Shown here one piece after another: positions 37,988-60,000 of a stretch of DNA of 60,000 bases. Under the pieces are notes generated by a model that was not told the origin of the DNA, ran no database searches, and saw only the letters and a list, made by a program, of their open reading frames with translations. The stretch covers positions 28,227,248 through 28,287,247 of the forward strand of contig CAIIXF020000003.1 of NCBI GenBank assembly GCA_903813345.2, read 5' to 3'. The position numbers were made by a program, and so were the translations under genes. Position 1 is the first letter of the stretch; each line of letters starts with the position of its first letter. This stretch comes from Owenia fusiformis. Lineage: Eukaryota > Annelida > Polychaeta > Sabellida > Oweniidae.

Positions 37988-39387
37988 TTTTCTGCTTAAA
38001 AATATTTTAATACTGCTGGATAATTAAAAAACCTGGAGTGACCCGAAATATCACTTCTATTTTATGAAATCATATTATTTAAGAATTACTCAAATTGTAT
38101 TAATTGTCTGAAAATTTATGTGAATGTTCCCTTTTTACAACAGTGAAACATGAAATTTCAATGAGGTAAAAAATGTATCCATGGAATAGAAAGAATACAT
38201 TGTGATCTATCAGTCTCCTATTTGTATATATCAGCTGAATCTTAAGCTGAGTCAGTTCCAATTATAAATTGTTGCATATAGAGCCCACAATGTATTTTTA
38301 GTTAAGTTCTGATTCTATTCTCTTAAGATTCTGTTAATCATATGTCTCATGTCTTTTAAGCTAGAAAAAACAAATATACAAGTCTTCTGTTACTCTTAAT
38401 TGAGTGGTAGTAATTGCAATGTCTACCTGGTCACTGTCATCAAGGACTCAGACAGGATATGTCTGGTCATGTATGACTGTTATTGTTATGATAGGGATTA
38501 AGGTCCAATAACATAGACATTACATAGACATGTATTTCACTTATTTCAATTTCAGTGAATGTTATTCAGAAGCTTTTGTTTTACTTGCACAATGGGCTTT
38601 CAATTAGAATTATGCCTTATTAAGTGTTTACTTCAGTCGAGACTTTAATAGTCCCTGAGCCGATTTTTCTAAAAGCTCTAGATACGTTGATTGTCCGCGT
38701 GTTGGCCACAAAAACCAACTACTGCATATTGTTCTACATATATTGTCTACACTGGGTTATGGTATATTTTTTCTGGTAACAGAAACTTTCATTTAGAAAA
38801 TGAGGATTTAGGCAAGGATGTATTGACTGAACATATCGACTTATCATAGGGATATCATCATATTCCAAAGCCACCATAGATACCCCCAGAGATATTTGTT
38901 TGGGTAAAGTTTCTATCACCCTGTACCTTTTATACATGCCACATTACCTTTATTGAAGCATTAGACATGTTAGACAGTGTTTTTATTACTGAAACACCAA
39001 AACATTGGGCTATGCAGATTTTTACTATTGCAGACATTTGCACCCTTTAGGTTCCATCTTACATGTATAATTGTCATTTTTCAAATTTTATGTTCTCTTG
39101 CTCATCTAAAGTACTTCATTTTTATCAAAATCAATTGATATCATTCTTTGAATGCAGTTATATGGTAAAAAGTAGAAAATATATATTATTAAAAGTTGTT
39201 TATAGAAGGCAACCTTGTGTGACCCCATTTTAGAGGCAAAAGCCCCTGTTAGAATTGATTGATCTGCGAAAGGTTAACTTTTACCCCTCTTCAATATAGA
39301 TGTAATTACATTGTGGACATGCATTAAAATCAACATTTCTTCATTTCTTCTACATGTTCTACGGTCATTTCACTGAATTAAAACTCA

Positions 39388-39684
39388 TGATGGTTGCAAT
39401 TGTAAAAATGTTCAATGATTGAATGCGACCATTGCAACCATTTCAGATTTCAATGAGTAATGGTTGTAGATGGTTGCATTTAAAAATGCAATGATCGCAT
39501 GTTAATGGTTGCTTAACCATTGCAAATAGTGAAATTCTAATGGTTACAGCCGATGGTTGCACAATGATTGCATGCCATTTTGCAATGGTTTTTCCTTTGA
39601 TCTAAATGGTTGAAGCAATCATTAATCGATGATTGCTTGCGATGGTTTGTTTTCGGAATTTCAAGGTCGGATTTTTTATAAGGG
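39388..39684. repeat. Right terminal region: TIR plus CAACCATTG array
   Basis: The mirror counterpart of 28581-28805. Multiple TGGTTGCA / AACCATTGCA / CAATGATTG variants run from 39388 to 39648, followed by GTTTTCGGAATTTCAAGGTC and GGATTTTTTATAAGGG, ending at 39684. Confidence 0.75.
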
Positions 39685-41966
39685 AAGTCCTGCCATGCCA
39701 TGGAATGATTCTGTATGAAGTTACTTTAGTGAATGAAAAGAGGATTTAATCTTGAACACTTTGGAGTTTGTGTCTTAAAAAGGCTCAGTTTGAATTTATG
39801 GCATCCTTTAATTGTTGGCATTTACCGTTTGATCAAACTGTGCTCACAAATAAAATACAGAAAAACATATACTGAATGTGTATATATCAACATAATTTTT
39901 TATTTATCTATGCTCTGAGAATATTTTCAAATTATTCTAGAAATTCTTCGGAATCTGTTGGAATATCCTAATTAGCCTTATTCAATCTTCTGAGACAGGT
40001 GTGTGCTATTTTTTGTATGTATGCAGCATGAGCACTGCTCAGCACATTTAAGGATAGCTGGGTGCCAAAATAGAACGAGACCATAATGTACTACAGCATG
40101 CCATAATGCACATTATACACGTAGCTGTCTTTAATTATTTCCATTTCAACTTGTGTTTCGTATCCTTTAACTTCAAGTTGTTTACTCTTATTGTGCTTGT
40201 TACAATTGGCTTTATAATGGTTGAATGATACTATTGACGTCATAAACACTGTCTTAAACTACGCAAAACAGACATTAACTATATATATAACATGATATTT
40301 TTGGCAAGTAAGTACAACCTTTTTGTAAAACTCTCACATATGATATACGATAAAAGTAACATAAGTATATATAACAAGTAACATATGTGATACATGTATG
40401 ATATATTTTCTCACATTCTGTTATTCTGTTGCATTTTTTTTATTAAAGACCTAAAGAGTACTATGACTAGGCAATAGGCAATATTCACCTTTATCTGCCA
40501 TTAAGCCCTTTGAACATCCCACTTATATCACTTTTGATTTTCCTGAAAGCTTTAACAGGAATTTCCCTCAATAATAATAACACCAACATACATTATACTT
40601 GTTGACCATATAAAGATTGTCAGCATATCAATGTCCATTTTTTATGATTTAATGTTAAAAAATATTTGCAAACGTAAATTAGTAATAACTGAGAAGTAAC
40701 CCATTCTAATTTAACTGATTATGTTTTTTTATGTCAAATTTGATATTTTGACTCCATCCCTACAAACGGCATATTTTTATTACTAAAATAACTGTTTGTG
40801 TCATAGTGATCTCTCATAATATGATATCAATGCAATTGGAATATTCTGGATGTTTACCATTTTAAATAATGTTCTCCACCTGCTTGCAATGCATCTACCT
40901 CCTTTGCGCCACCCCCCCCACCCCCCTTCATTCTCTTTCTAACTTTCCTGTGTTACGAAGAAAATGGGGCACCTGCTTTATATTTTGGTATCTTTGACTA
41001 GAACGCAACTTTATCATTAATTTTTTATGAAAAATGGTGGTGATTGTTGCTTAATATATTTCTAAGTAAAAACATTAAGTGCTGCTGGTTTTTGCATGTT
41101 GCCTCTTATGCTATGTTGTTATTGAATTGGCCTCTAATTTAACTTCCATTAGTTTCTATCTATTCATCAAATAATTACATTTGTTCACTAACACAATTAC
41201 AGATTAGAGAATCTATTTCATTCAGGTCATATGGCTACAATGCCAGCCACCCCTGCATTTTTAGATTTTTAGGTCATATTATTAAAAAATGGGCCTTAAA
41301 TTTTCAAGCTAGCCTGGAAATTTTTTGCTGAATTAGAATTTGCCCCCCCCCTCCCACCCCCTTGTAAAGTTTTGGATCCGCCAGTGTCATGAAACACAAT
41401 TTACAAAGAAAGAAACTGAACCTCCAAGATTGCATGTTTCCATTATCATGTCCTTTAGGAGAATGTAGTATGCAACTGTGTTTGCCAGATTTGCCTGTTC
41501 ATTTCATTTCATGCTAATCTCTCAGTTGTTTGCTATTGAAATAATTTAACAATATTTAATAATTTGATGCTGCTTTAGGTACGCCTCAAATGCCCAATGT
41601 GCATTCCATTTCAAACTTAAAAGTAATTTCCCTCCATATTCTACAGGAAACTGTATCACAACATTCTCCCTTGATGACATCATTAGTGAAAGTATAACAT
41701 CCTTTACTAGAATATTGTGATTTAGTACCCTATTGCTTTATATGCAAGGTTCTAGTTTTTCTCACTTCACAGTTTGTTGTCATGGATACAAAATCTACAG
41801 GTAACTTGCTTGTTTTAGATAATGCATCTTAAGTATGATGATACATTACTCAGCTGTTTTGTCAGGTAAAATTCTACCTATCGGAATTGATAGATTTTAA
41901 TAGTGTTGATTCTAAACTAAGCATATTTTTCCTGATTATCTATTTGGTACCAAATTTGATCCTGTA

Positions 41967-41995
41967 TTGGTATCTCATTCCCAATGAGATACCAA
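41967..41995. repeat. Perfect 13-bp hairpin within GGTACCAAAT-rich sequence
   Basis: TTGGTATCTCATT, a CCC loop, then AATGAGATACCAA. The surrounding 41945-42150 contains several TTGGTACCAAAT-type palindromic words. Possibly a decayed transposon end; function unknown. Confidence 0.6.
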
Positions 41996-42954
41996 AAATT
42001 TAGTATTGTGTTGGTACTAAATGTAATGGTACCATTGCCATGTCCATACTGTACTTTGTTAGACATTATGGTAACAAATATTTAGTACCAAGTGTTGTAT
42101 CGGTACCAAATATGACTTATAGTCATATTTCATGATACCAAAATGGTTGAAATGGCACAAATGGTACTTATAGCAATTTGAGGCTGAAAAAGTACCAGAA
42201 CAGATTATATATATTTATATATATTGATTATCTATAGAAAGCTTTTAGTGTTCAGGATATTAAGCACAGCAATGAAACATACCTTAGGTGGTCTAAGAAT
42301 TGCATGACTATATAACAATTCAAAAATTGTTTCATTGAAATTCAAGATCAGATACAATCCATATATAGGTAGAATTGAATGAGCACAAAACATTAAAAAG
42401 GCACAAAATAATCCATATCTCTAAATGATAATAACAAATGACATGTTATGTAATTATTATGTGTTATTTTATGCTGAAACCTTAAATCCAGTGGAACCAA
42501 CGTATCAAATTCTCGTGTCACGTGGACTGGGCAGTGTTCTGATCGGCAGGTCAAGATCATGTTTTGTTTTACTTATGTTGCCAATTGTGCATCTGTGTTG
42601 AATTACCAAACTTATGAGTGTTAGCCATTGTAAGTTGTTTTCATTTGCCATCATTGCCTATGACATTAAACAATGTCAGAACATCGGCATTCACAAGTGG
42701 CTGTTAGGAAGAGGCTCATTGGAAATAATACCATGTAATAATCATTAGGAAGACAGTTTTGAAGAGTAAACTGTCAGATCTATTTGTCTGTGCAAGAGTA
42801 CTTTTTACCACCCAGAATATCATGATGATAGATTTACAAAAGGTCGTGTCAATAATTTGCACAATGAACCATCATACAACTCCCAGTACCACGAATCGGT
42901 CATCTTCTTTTCAGAAAACGAGCCTGCTGCATATATATGCTACCCATATATATC

Positions 42955-43032
42955 AGTCTTGCATACAAGCCAGAAGCAGCAGGATAAGCTTGCCTTGAAA
43001 ATATGCATTCTTTCAGACTTGTATGCAAGACT
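42955..43032. repeat. Perfect 15-bp inverted repeat with 48-nt loop
   Basis: AGTCTTGCATACAAG at 42955-42969 and CTTGTATGCAAGACT at 43018-43032 are exact complements. A second inverted pair, CCTGCTGC (42923) and GCAGCAGG (42976), overlaps in an alternating way. Could be a small RNA hairpin or a transposon relic; unproven. Confidence 0.6.
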
Positions 43033-43330
43033 ACATAAGAAATGCAATGGATGCTGACATGCTGGGAACCTTGCTTGCGAGCTGACAGTCTGCCTGTATG
43101 TAATGCTTATGCATGGCAGATCTTAATGGAAGAACTAAAACACTGAGGTTGAAATATTTGAGATTGACACATTGACAATAAAGTAGTTGTTTTGTGAAGG
43201 TATGACATTTTTTAGTTCATAGATATAATTCATTGACTCAAAATCAGTATTCATTATCTATTAAATTTTTCATATAATCCATTCCACAATTGAATTGTCT
43301 TTCATTGTCAATTGGTTTTGTTTTTAAATG

Positions 43331-43495
43331 TACAGTGAAACCTGTTTAGTGGAACACCTCTAGAAATGGAACACCTTTGTTAGTGGAACACTTTTCAGAG
43401 TCCCAAGACAAACTGACATAATGGTAAATGAACCTCTTTAAGTAGATCACCTCCAAAGTAGAACACTTTTTAGAGGTACCAAAGGTTTTACTGTA
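43331..43495. mobile_element. pogo/Tc1-like MITE, TACAGTGAAACCTG termini
   Basis: It begins TACAGTGAAACCTGTTTAGT and ends AAAGGTTTTACTGTA (inverted). TA lies at both ends. The interior has repeated GTGGAACACCT / GTAGAACACTT blocks. It is a 165-bp non-autonomous element related to 22338-22575. Confidence 0.75.
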
Positions 43496-45058
43496 CACTG
43501 ATAATAAGTAATATAATCCATTTGCATTGATGATCCGACTAAATGCATTGCAGAAATCTGTTTAGGTTACTGTGCACTTATAATTCCAGATGTCAGATGC
43601 TAAATGAAGAATGGTCTGTTAAATGCAGTTGGAGAAGATATAACCCTAAAGAAGCCATCCAGAATATGGAATGCACTTCTCCTCTAGCCTCTTGCCAGGA
43701 GTATATACATACTTGATTGAAGGTATTTATATGAAGATGCTGGCCGTGCATCCACTGCCACATGTTGCATCATTGTAATAGACAATATAATACATCGGTT
43801 TTACTTATTTCAGAAATATCTGCATTTTTGTAATGCAATCGCTGATTGTCTGTAACTTTTGAATTCAAGGGATAAGTACGATACCTCAGTTGGCATACCT
43901 TTCTAATTTAGTTTCACAATAAATGTGAGTGCTGAATAAATCTAATCTGCGTGTTTTCCAACTTTTACCACCATTTCATGCTGGGTACCTATCACAGGTC
44001 ACTCTCCTGTGTTTCTGCTTGGTTCTCTGTCAGAGTGACATTGTGGAAAAACTGCACTACCTGAGCTACCTAAATTGTGTAGAATTGGACTTGACACCTA
44101 ACACATTAGGTTACATTATGATAGGGCAAAATCAGTAAATTTTGTGTGATACTTTAGAAAAATCTGTGGATCAGGGGGGGGGTGTATGTTATGTAATCAC
44201 TTGAGTGACAGACAAGATTATTTCAGTTGCACTTTACCTTTCTTGTTGTAGGAATTGCAATTGAAATGGAATATCAGGAGGAACCTGCCCTATGTTGTGA
44301 TCATGAACAAGAATGGGCTGTGATGAACTATGAACACATCTTATACTGATATGCAGAAACAGAAATTGAAGAGATCTTCCACATGATGACATCACAAACA
44401 AAAAAAGCTAAGGTTTTGAACCATTTAACAAGATACCAATCATCTGTAAGAGTTGAGGTAAATGATCTATAATGATCTATATATACCACAAGGAGAGAAC
44501 CCATATGCTTTTGTTTCTATCCAGCTATTTCTGTATGTTAATATTGAGATGTTAAACAGTTGAGCATCCAAATTTCTTTTCTTGAGCTCTCTGAATTTGG
44601 TTTTTATAGGATATTACTGCAGAAATTTTTTATTTTATAAGTTTATTGTATAGAAAGTTTCTGAATTCTAGTTGAAAAATTCTTTGTAATACAGATCAAA
44701 TGGTGTAGACTCTTAATCAGATATATACACTGCTATCAATATATGTATATATATAAACGCTTTTCTGTGGGAACCTTGCATATACCTGTATACCTGTCTT
44801 GTAATTAATCTTCACATTGTCTTTTCTTCAGGTGTTCCCATCATAGAGAGATGCATCACGGATCTAATCAAAATAAATGAGATTCTGCAAGATTGGACGG
44901 GCAATTATGGTACAGTAAACCATCACATGTTATACTAATTTGTACTATGGTGTGGAGTTCAGGAAAACCTGTAAATAAAATTTGTGAAATATGGAATATA
45001 TTTCCCTCAGGATATCCAAAGCCTCTATAGCATAACCCTTATATATCTATGGGTGAAG

Positions 45059-46094
45059 TACAGTAAAACCTGTGTATATATAGTGTTTATTTAACTCTTG
45101 TAACCCCCCTCCCCTACATATCACCCTGGATGTTAAGATAGGATTGATGGATAGGGAGGCAGAGATTTGATGCAAGATTATTATATAAATATGGACACTT
45201 CTTTTCTTGGACATTTAAAGTATACATACATACAATAGATTTTGGCTCCAATTTTGGATATTCCATCGAATTCCATCAACCATGTTTTAAGAAAATATTT
45301 AATTAAAGTCTCACATTAGGCCTCAAAGACAGATTTCATTTTTTAAGAAATGGCATTTTCACATGTGGCCCCAGCCACCCCAAGCAGTTATCCATTGTAT
45401 ACATTTCCACTTTCAAAACCTATCACAGCATTGTTAGTCAGAATGTCAAAACACAAATCTAGACTATTGAACTGGCACAGCACAATATAGAAGTTCTAGG
45501 TTATTTGGATTATTGATTTAGTCAGTTCACTAGACATTCCAATTATCCTATTACTGAGCGATTACCATTATAACATCTCATAATATTGCCCATACATTTA
45601 CCTGTGTTTGTATAAAGCAAATCATTTTACATTGTTTTGATATTGAATGCTGGTTAATATACACATGTTGTGTTACTCTGTATTGTGACGAAGACAGTGT
45701 ACTTTTTAGTTTTTACCTTATCTGATTTACAATTTTGAGTATGATACATAAACATAACATATGTGTTGTTTGTTCCCTAGTCATTTACTAATATTGAAGA
45801 TGTTACCAGATAATCATGACATAATCAAAATGATGTGAATAAAGAAGTTCCTGTTAGATTGGTTAATGTGGAAATAGAGCACTTATGAAACTAAAACTAC
45901 ACTACATTAACCAAACTAGGGTAAATCTATCTTATCTGTCACCTATAAAATCTGTCACATCTCTCTAGTGAACAACCTTCCTTCGCATATACCCGATTAA
46001 CTTCTGTATAAATCACCCTCTTTTAATGAACACCTACCAGGACTGAACGTTTTTTCTCTGAAAGAAATGTTCAATATACAAAGGTTTTACTGTA
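45059..46094. mobile_element. pogo/Tc1-like element ends, ~1-kb non-coding interior
   Basis: TACAGTAAAACCTGTGTATA at 45059 and ATACAAAGGTTTTACTGTA at 46076-46094 are inverted repeats matching at about 17 of 20 positions. No transposase frame in between. It may be one element with an added interior, or two end fragments. Confidence 0.6.
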
Positions 46095-49089
46095 TATCAT
46101 TTTCTCTTCAGAATTCTGTTCTAAAACATTATAAGATTCAACATAAGATGTTATTATGATATTGATGTAATCTGTGTTTTTAGATTTTTGATGTGATAGT
46201 CATATAATATATACATATGACATAATCTAGTCTTTATTTATGTATATGCTATATATTGTTCTCCTCTAAGCAATAACAAATGTAACATTGTTAACACATC
46301 CCATGATGCACATTTAAAATGCATTCAATTACTCAACTATACTCAATTAAACATGACAATAAAAACCAATACAGCAGAATGTTAATCTGCATAATATGAC
46401 ATCAAATCAATCAATGTAATACTTACAGGGAATACAATACAATACAATTATTCACATCTGATAAAGGTCAAGGTTGGCTGCTGTATGTATCATTTCTTTA
46501 CACAGAAGGGTTCAGTCCTTCAACTAAAAATTGGATATCAGAACATTTGCACTTAAACAATTCACCTACTAGGTAAAGTGTTCCAGTTTGTTACAACATA
46601 CAGTAGCAAATCAACAAGTGTTCAATGCAACTGCTATATGCCATTTTCCATTAACTCACATTGAAGGTCACATGATTTATATATTCTTGTTGCACAATTG
46701 CTTCTGAAGAGTTTACTATTTGCTAGTCCTCACCCACCCACATTCTCTTTATAAACATTTCCTCACTCCCTCTATCTCACCTTTCACCCCCCCCCCACCA
46801 CCTTGGTTTCCTCCTATCCCCCTCTCTCTCATGACGTATGTAGGTTTTTTGCAAGACTATATCTAATGGTTTCAATCAATGTCTTCAATCAGTCAGTGTG
46901 TTTTTCATTTTTCTAATCCTAGCCTTTGTGCTTTATCATTAATGTCCTCAATTATAAAATGTAGCCTACATGTACATGACTAATCTACAGTGGTTGGAGA
47001 TGTGAATACAAAACAGTATTATTTGTCATAAGCAGGTGCAAAATAGTCTATACTAATAGCTTGAAGGAATCAAGGAATCATAAAATATTACATATATCCA
47101 TAAGTACTATCCTTGTACTTGGGGACTGGTAGAGGTTGAAATAACATCTAGGTATCAGGGAATATCAATTACTCAACATATTCCGTTGATCTCCGTGAGG
47201 AGAATTATATTTCACCTTGCAAAATCATAGTGTAACAAGAGCTGTCTGATTGCTTATCATATATCTTTGCATTATATATCTGGTAAATTAATTAAAGTAT
47301 ATTCTTTATTTTCCATTGATATCAAAATTGAGCCTTCAAAACAAAACAATCATCCAAAATGTTGTTTATTCATTTTTATTTGTTTTCCGTCTTTATATCA
47401 TTAAAAACAGTATTTTAACATTTTTCTTAGAATTTGCAATTTATTGGTTGGTTTGATATGCTTCTGGAGAGAAGTTAAATTTCAAAAACGAAACAATACA
47501 AACTTTTCTTTCGAATGATTCTAAATAATTAGTACAGAGTAGGTTAATGTATCAAAGTTGCATTGTCAGGTACACATCGTCAAATGACATTACAAGCCAC
47601 TAGCAGATGGCACAATTGGGAAAGAGGAGGTAATTCATAACAAAAATATGGGCATATGAAAATATAGGATCCACCAGAAACGAGATTTTTGTCAAGTCTA
47701 CCTTTCTACCTTTTCATTAATATAACACCGTACAGTTATGTGTGAGTGGTGTATATAATATAAACATGTCTACCATGTGCTTATTATTTTACATTGGTTG
47801 CTAGGTAACGTATCTAATCTGCTATTTGAAACAGAAAACTCATGCAGCAACTACATGATATATGTTTCCAGACCTGCTATCTCTGCTTCTTACCCTACAC
47901 ATAGCTATCTCTTTTACTTCCAGTTAAGTTAACATATTTTCTCTTCTTTTATATGCAAGTGTTTAAGTGTCTATTATATAACATCAATGTGCTTCTCAAT
48001 GTGATTGTTTTCTTGATGAATCACCTAGGCGATGATACTCAAACAGTAATGTCATGCCAGAAAACTCATATTTTGATCAAACAGTCTCGTTAACATCAAG
48101 CAGCTTGAATTCGTGGGACAATGTAGCCGACGTTTATTGTGTTTGATTATTTGATATATTAATTGCTTGGTGTAAGATTTTGTGATGTCACCATCAGAAG
48201 TGGTCAAACATGTTGTTATAGTATATACTTTTTGTGGACGGTGGTCGGCGTTGGCCGTCGGTAACCAATGGCAGGTGGTGACATTTTGAATATTAATGCC
48301 TTGTTTTCCCACTGTTGCGACTGTTGCGAGTCGCTCTTTTGAATGAAAACAAGACTTAACGTTTTGGTTGGTAGTCTTATTTGCCGATACAGTTTTGTGT
48401 GTTCGAGTTCATCAAACTCATTTGGAATCCAATCTTCATTTATTTCTCTTTCCAGAAAATTCGACTAAATAACCACCTTGCCATACCGGGCTCCTACTGA
48501 GCCGTTTCCTTCTATATATACCGTGAACTAAGTATAGTACCAGAAAAATATCAGATTATAATTACCGACGTTTTGATAAGATAACGATTCTATAATAACA
48601 GTGTGGGTGTAATTTAGTTGATCTATTTGACCTTGCTTTCTCTTGATCTATACATTGTACCATTTGACACACAATCTCGTACAATACAAAGAAAAGAAAA
48701 ATATTTTATATCAATATCGTCGATATAAAATGGTATGTCCGATCTTGATGTGGAATGTAATGTGAGGATATTAAATAGTAAATTTATCAGGTATGTGGGT
48801 CTTTTGCCATAGATGTTCTGGCTGCGACTCACCAAATATACGTTTAAAGATGCGGTTTCAAGTCCACCTTAAAGATTCATTATTCATGTGTACTTTGTCA
48901 CCGTGTTTGTACTCGTATTTAATGACAGAATCAGATCGAGATTTTAGAAGAATTTTGATTTAAACTCTCTTCAAGAAACTAAATGTTATTTACATGTCTG
49001 TGATTATATGTCTATAAATATGGATATTCACATTTGTTATTTCGGACAATTTGCACAATAAAGCTTAACCATTTTATACTTTCATTTGT

Positions 49090-49469
49090 TTAAAGAGAGA
49101 ATCAGATCTAGCGAGCAGCCCAACAAAAAAATTGTTTCAATTTTAGAATATTTCTAGCTTATGTCATTCCTTTACATGCCTATTTTCTAAAAATCCCCAG
49201 AGTTCACAGTTTATTTCAGCAAAATTAAAGATTTTTACAATAATGCTTTATTTTTCTATAAGAATGGTTACCATTCTTATTATTTGGGAGAATTTAAACA
49301 TTTTTCACTCAATTTTGAACTTTGAATCCATTATAACTTCACCAATTTATAACATATCGTGAACCTTTTGGGAGATATTGTATTTGAGATTGTGAGGAAA
49401 AGATTGGTAGGTCAATTGTACATATTGCTTGTAATTTTGTCTCCCCAATAGATCTGATTCTGCCTTTAA
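49090..49469. mobile_element. TTAA-flanked MITE with AGAATCAGATCTA termini
   Basis: TTAAAGAGAGAATCAGATCT at the left and AGATCTGATTCTGCCTTTAA at the right (inverted) enclose 380 bp. TTAA at both ends suggests a piggyBac-like target. A near-palindrome AAGAATGGTTACCATTCTT lies at its centre (about 49260). A third, isolated copy of the end (GACAGAATCAGATCGAG) is at 48924. Confidence 0.7.
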
Positions 49470-50724
49470 TAATTGTTTGTAGGGGTTCACGATGTTCTCA
49501 TTCTACTGGCCGCTTAATTCATAATAGAGGTCTTGGGATCTAATCATAAGTTCAAACATTTTATATCAATGAATTAGCGTTATTGATGATTTATATGACG
49601 ATCAAGATGAGGTTGTGTTTCTGGTGAAATAGGGTAGTTTTGTATTTATATTGAGTCAAATTGCTCATTGCTTCGTGACAGTTCTTGTTTGATCATAACT
49701 GTGTGTATAATGAATGAAAGATTGATTGTGGGATTTTACATACTAATATGGGATTTTCTGGGAATTTTGCTATTTGTTCTGAACCTCCTCATGAAATGAA
49801 TAGTGTTTTATATCAGTTTAAACTTTAATTACAATTAGTATGTGATTTGTATTCGTAGTATCCTCTTCTCCCCAAGACATTAAATCGGAAAGGAAATTAA
49901 AACGTAAAAGCTCTCTTTTCTTCCTTTTGCAAATTTTTATGTTGTCAGTCATTATCCTCTTCTCCCAGAGACACAAACACTAGAAAGGAAATTAAAATGT
50001 AGTAAGTTCTCTTTTTCCCTCTTTGAAATATCCAGGCCAGGGTGGTATCAAAAAGGCGCAAACCAATTGATATTAAGGCGAAGCTTTGTGAAATAAACAT
50101 ACTTCACAAATTCAGCAAATTCAGCTTATTCTTTCTTATTCAGTTCTATGGCTATTATGTATTCCGATACTTGCAGGCCACAACATACTACTCAGCAGTC
50201 TAGCTTGTAGGTACATGTAGCTGCACATAAATAGTAGCATCTCTGACACGTGTCAACAGCTGATGTATCATGGACGAGATTTAGAAAGGGTTAATATAAT
50301 AGTGCCATACAATGGCGATCTAATATTTGTCAAGTTGATGTAATTTGGTAGAACATTTTTGGATCATTTACTAAGGCAGATTCTAAAGACAATTGTGTTT
50401 ATATACAAATTGATGAGATTTTCACCAAGGCCTGTATACCTTGCGATTCATTGAAGCATAGGCCTAGTTATTGGTAACCAGAACATCGTTTGAACGAGCT
50501 GCTTATATTGCGTCAATAATCTATTATATTGTTAATCTTCAACATTTGGCTCAATATTGGTCTTTGAAGATACACAAACACAAGATAAAAAACAGAAACA
50601 GAGAAACATGATTGAGGCATTCTTCTTTGAAGACCAAAAAGATTAAATAAAACATAATGAGCTATCATGCATGGAAGGCATGCACCACTTTCAGCTGGGT
50701 TCTTGGTCAAGGTCACACTTGTTA

Positions 50725-60000
<9,276 letters not shown>

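Larger units (their letters stand above)
28581..39684. mobile_element. Large inverted-terminus element (~11.1 kb) or pair of opposed ends
   Basis: The left end at 28581 reads CCCTTATAAAAATTCCGACC and then TTGAAATTCCGAAAACAAA. The right end at 39684, read inward on the minus strand, is the same sequence with one or two differences. Inside both ends are ~200-300-bp arrays of a CAACCATTG-like motif in both orientations. This is the structure of a DNA transposon with subterminal transposase-binding repeats or a foldback element. No transposase was found between the ends. No clear target duplication was found: flanks are GGCTGGTAA and AAGTCCTGC. The interior contains a nested LTR element, a MITE and a 2.15-kb duplication. 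Two separate, oppositely oriented insertions are the alternative. Confidence 0.6.

Overview
The window looks like nuclear DNA from an animal, probably a marine invertebrate bilaterian. It is AT-rich, genes are split by GT-AG introns of up to about 33.5 kb, and introns hold many transposon fragments, homopolymer tracts and minisatellites. I cannot place it to phylum from sequence alone. I see no operons, ribosome binding sites, CRISPR arrays or other prokaryotic features.

Two host genes are supported, converging tail to tail. On the + strand, positions 79-2379 hold the last five exons in this window of a KLHDC4-type kelch-domain gene; its 5' part lies off the left edge. On the - strand, a complete junctophilin (JPH) coding sequence runs from an ATG at 51111 down to a stop at 6490. 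It has five coding exons (51111-50730, 17178-16368, 11657-11539, 10123-9102, 6576-6490). They join in phase to 807 codons, giving 806 residues plus a stop: six MORN repeats, a joining linker, two more MORN repeats, a long alpha helix, a divergent disordered region and a C-terminal membrane anchor. Human JPH3 and KLHDC4 are, from memory, also convergent neighbours at 16q24, so this may be ancient microsynteny.

The 33.5-kb first coding intron of JPH (17179-50729) is a transposon graveyard. Its centre is an ~11.1-kb interval (28581-39684) bounded by inverted termini and arrays of a CAACCATTG-like motif. Inside it sit a deleted Ty3/Gypsy-like LTR retroelement with only the integrase end of pol left and two apparently identical ~1.05-kb terminal repeats, a TTAA-flanked MITE, and a diverged ~2.15-kb tandem duplication. 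Other MITEs lie elsewhere in introns and between the genes, including one with a perfect 9-bp target duplication at 3742-4074.

From 51140 to 60000 I found no coding exon. It is upstream of, or a 5' UTR intron of, JPH: an acceptor site at 51140 implies a non-coding first exon further right. I found no clearly new functional system. The items most worth checking are the large inverted-terminus element, the deleted LTR element, the convergent gene pair and a 15-bp perfect hairpin at 42955-43032.
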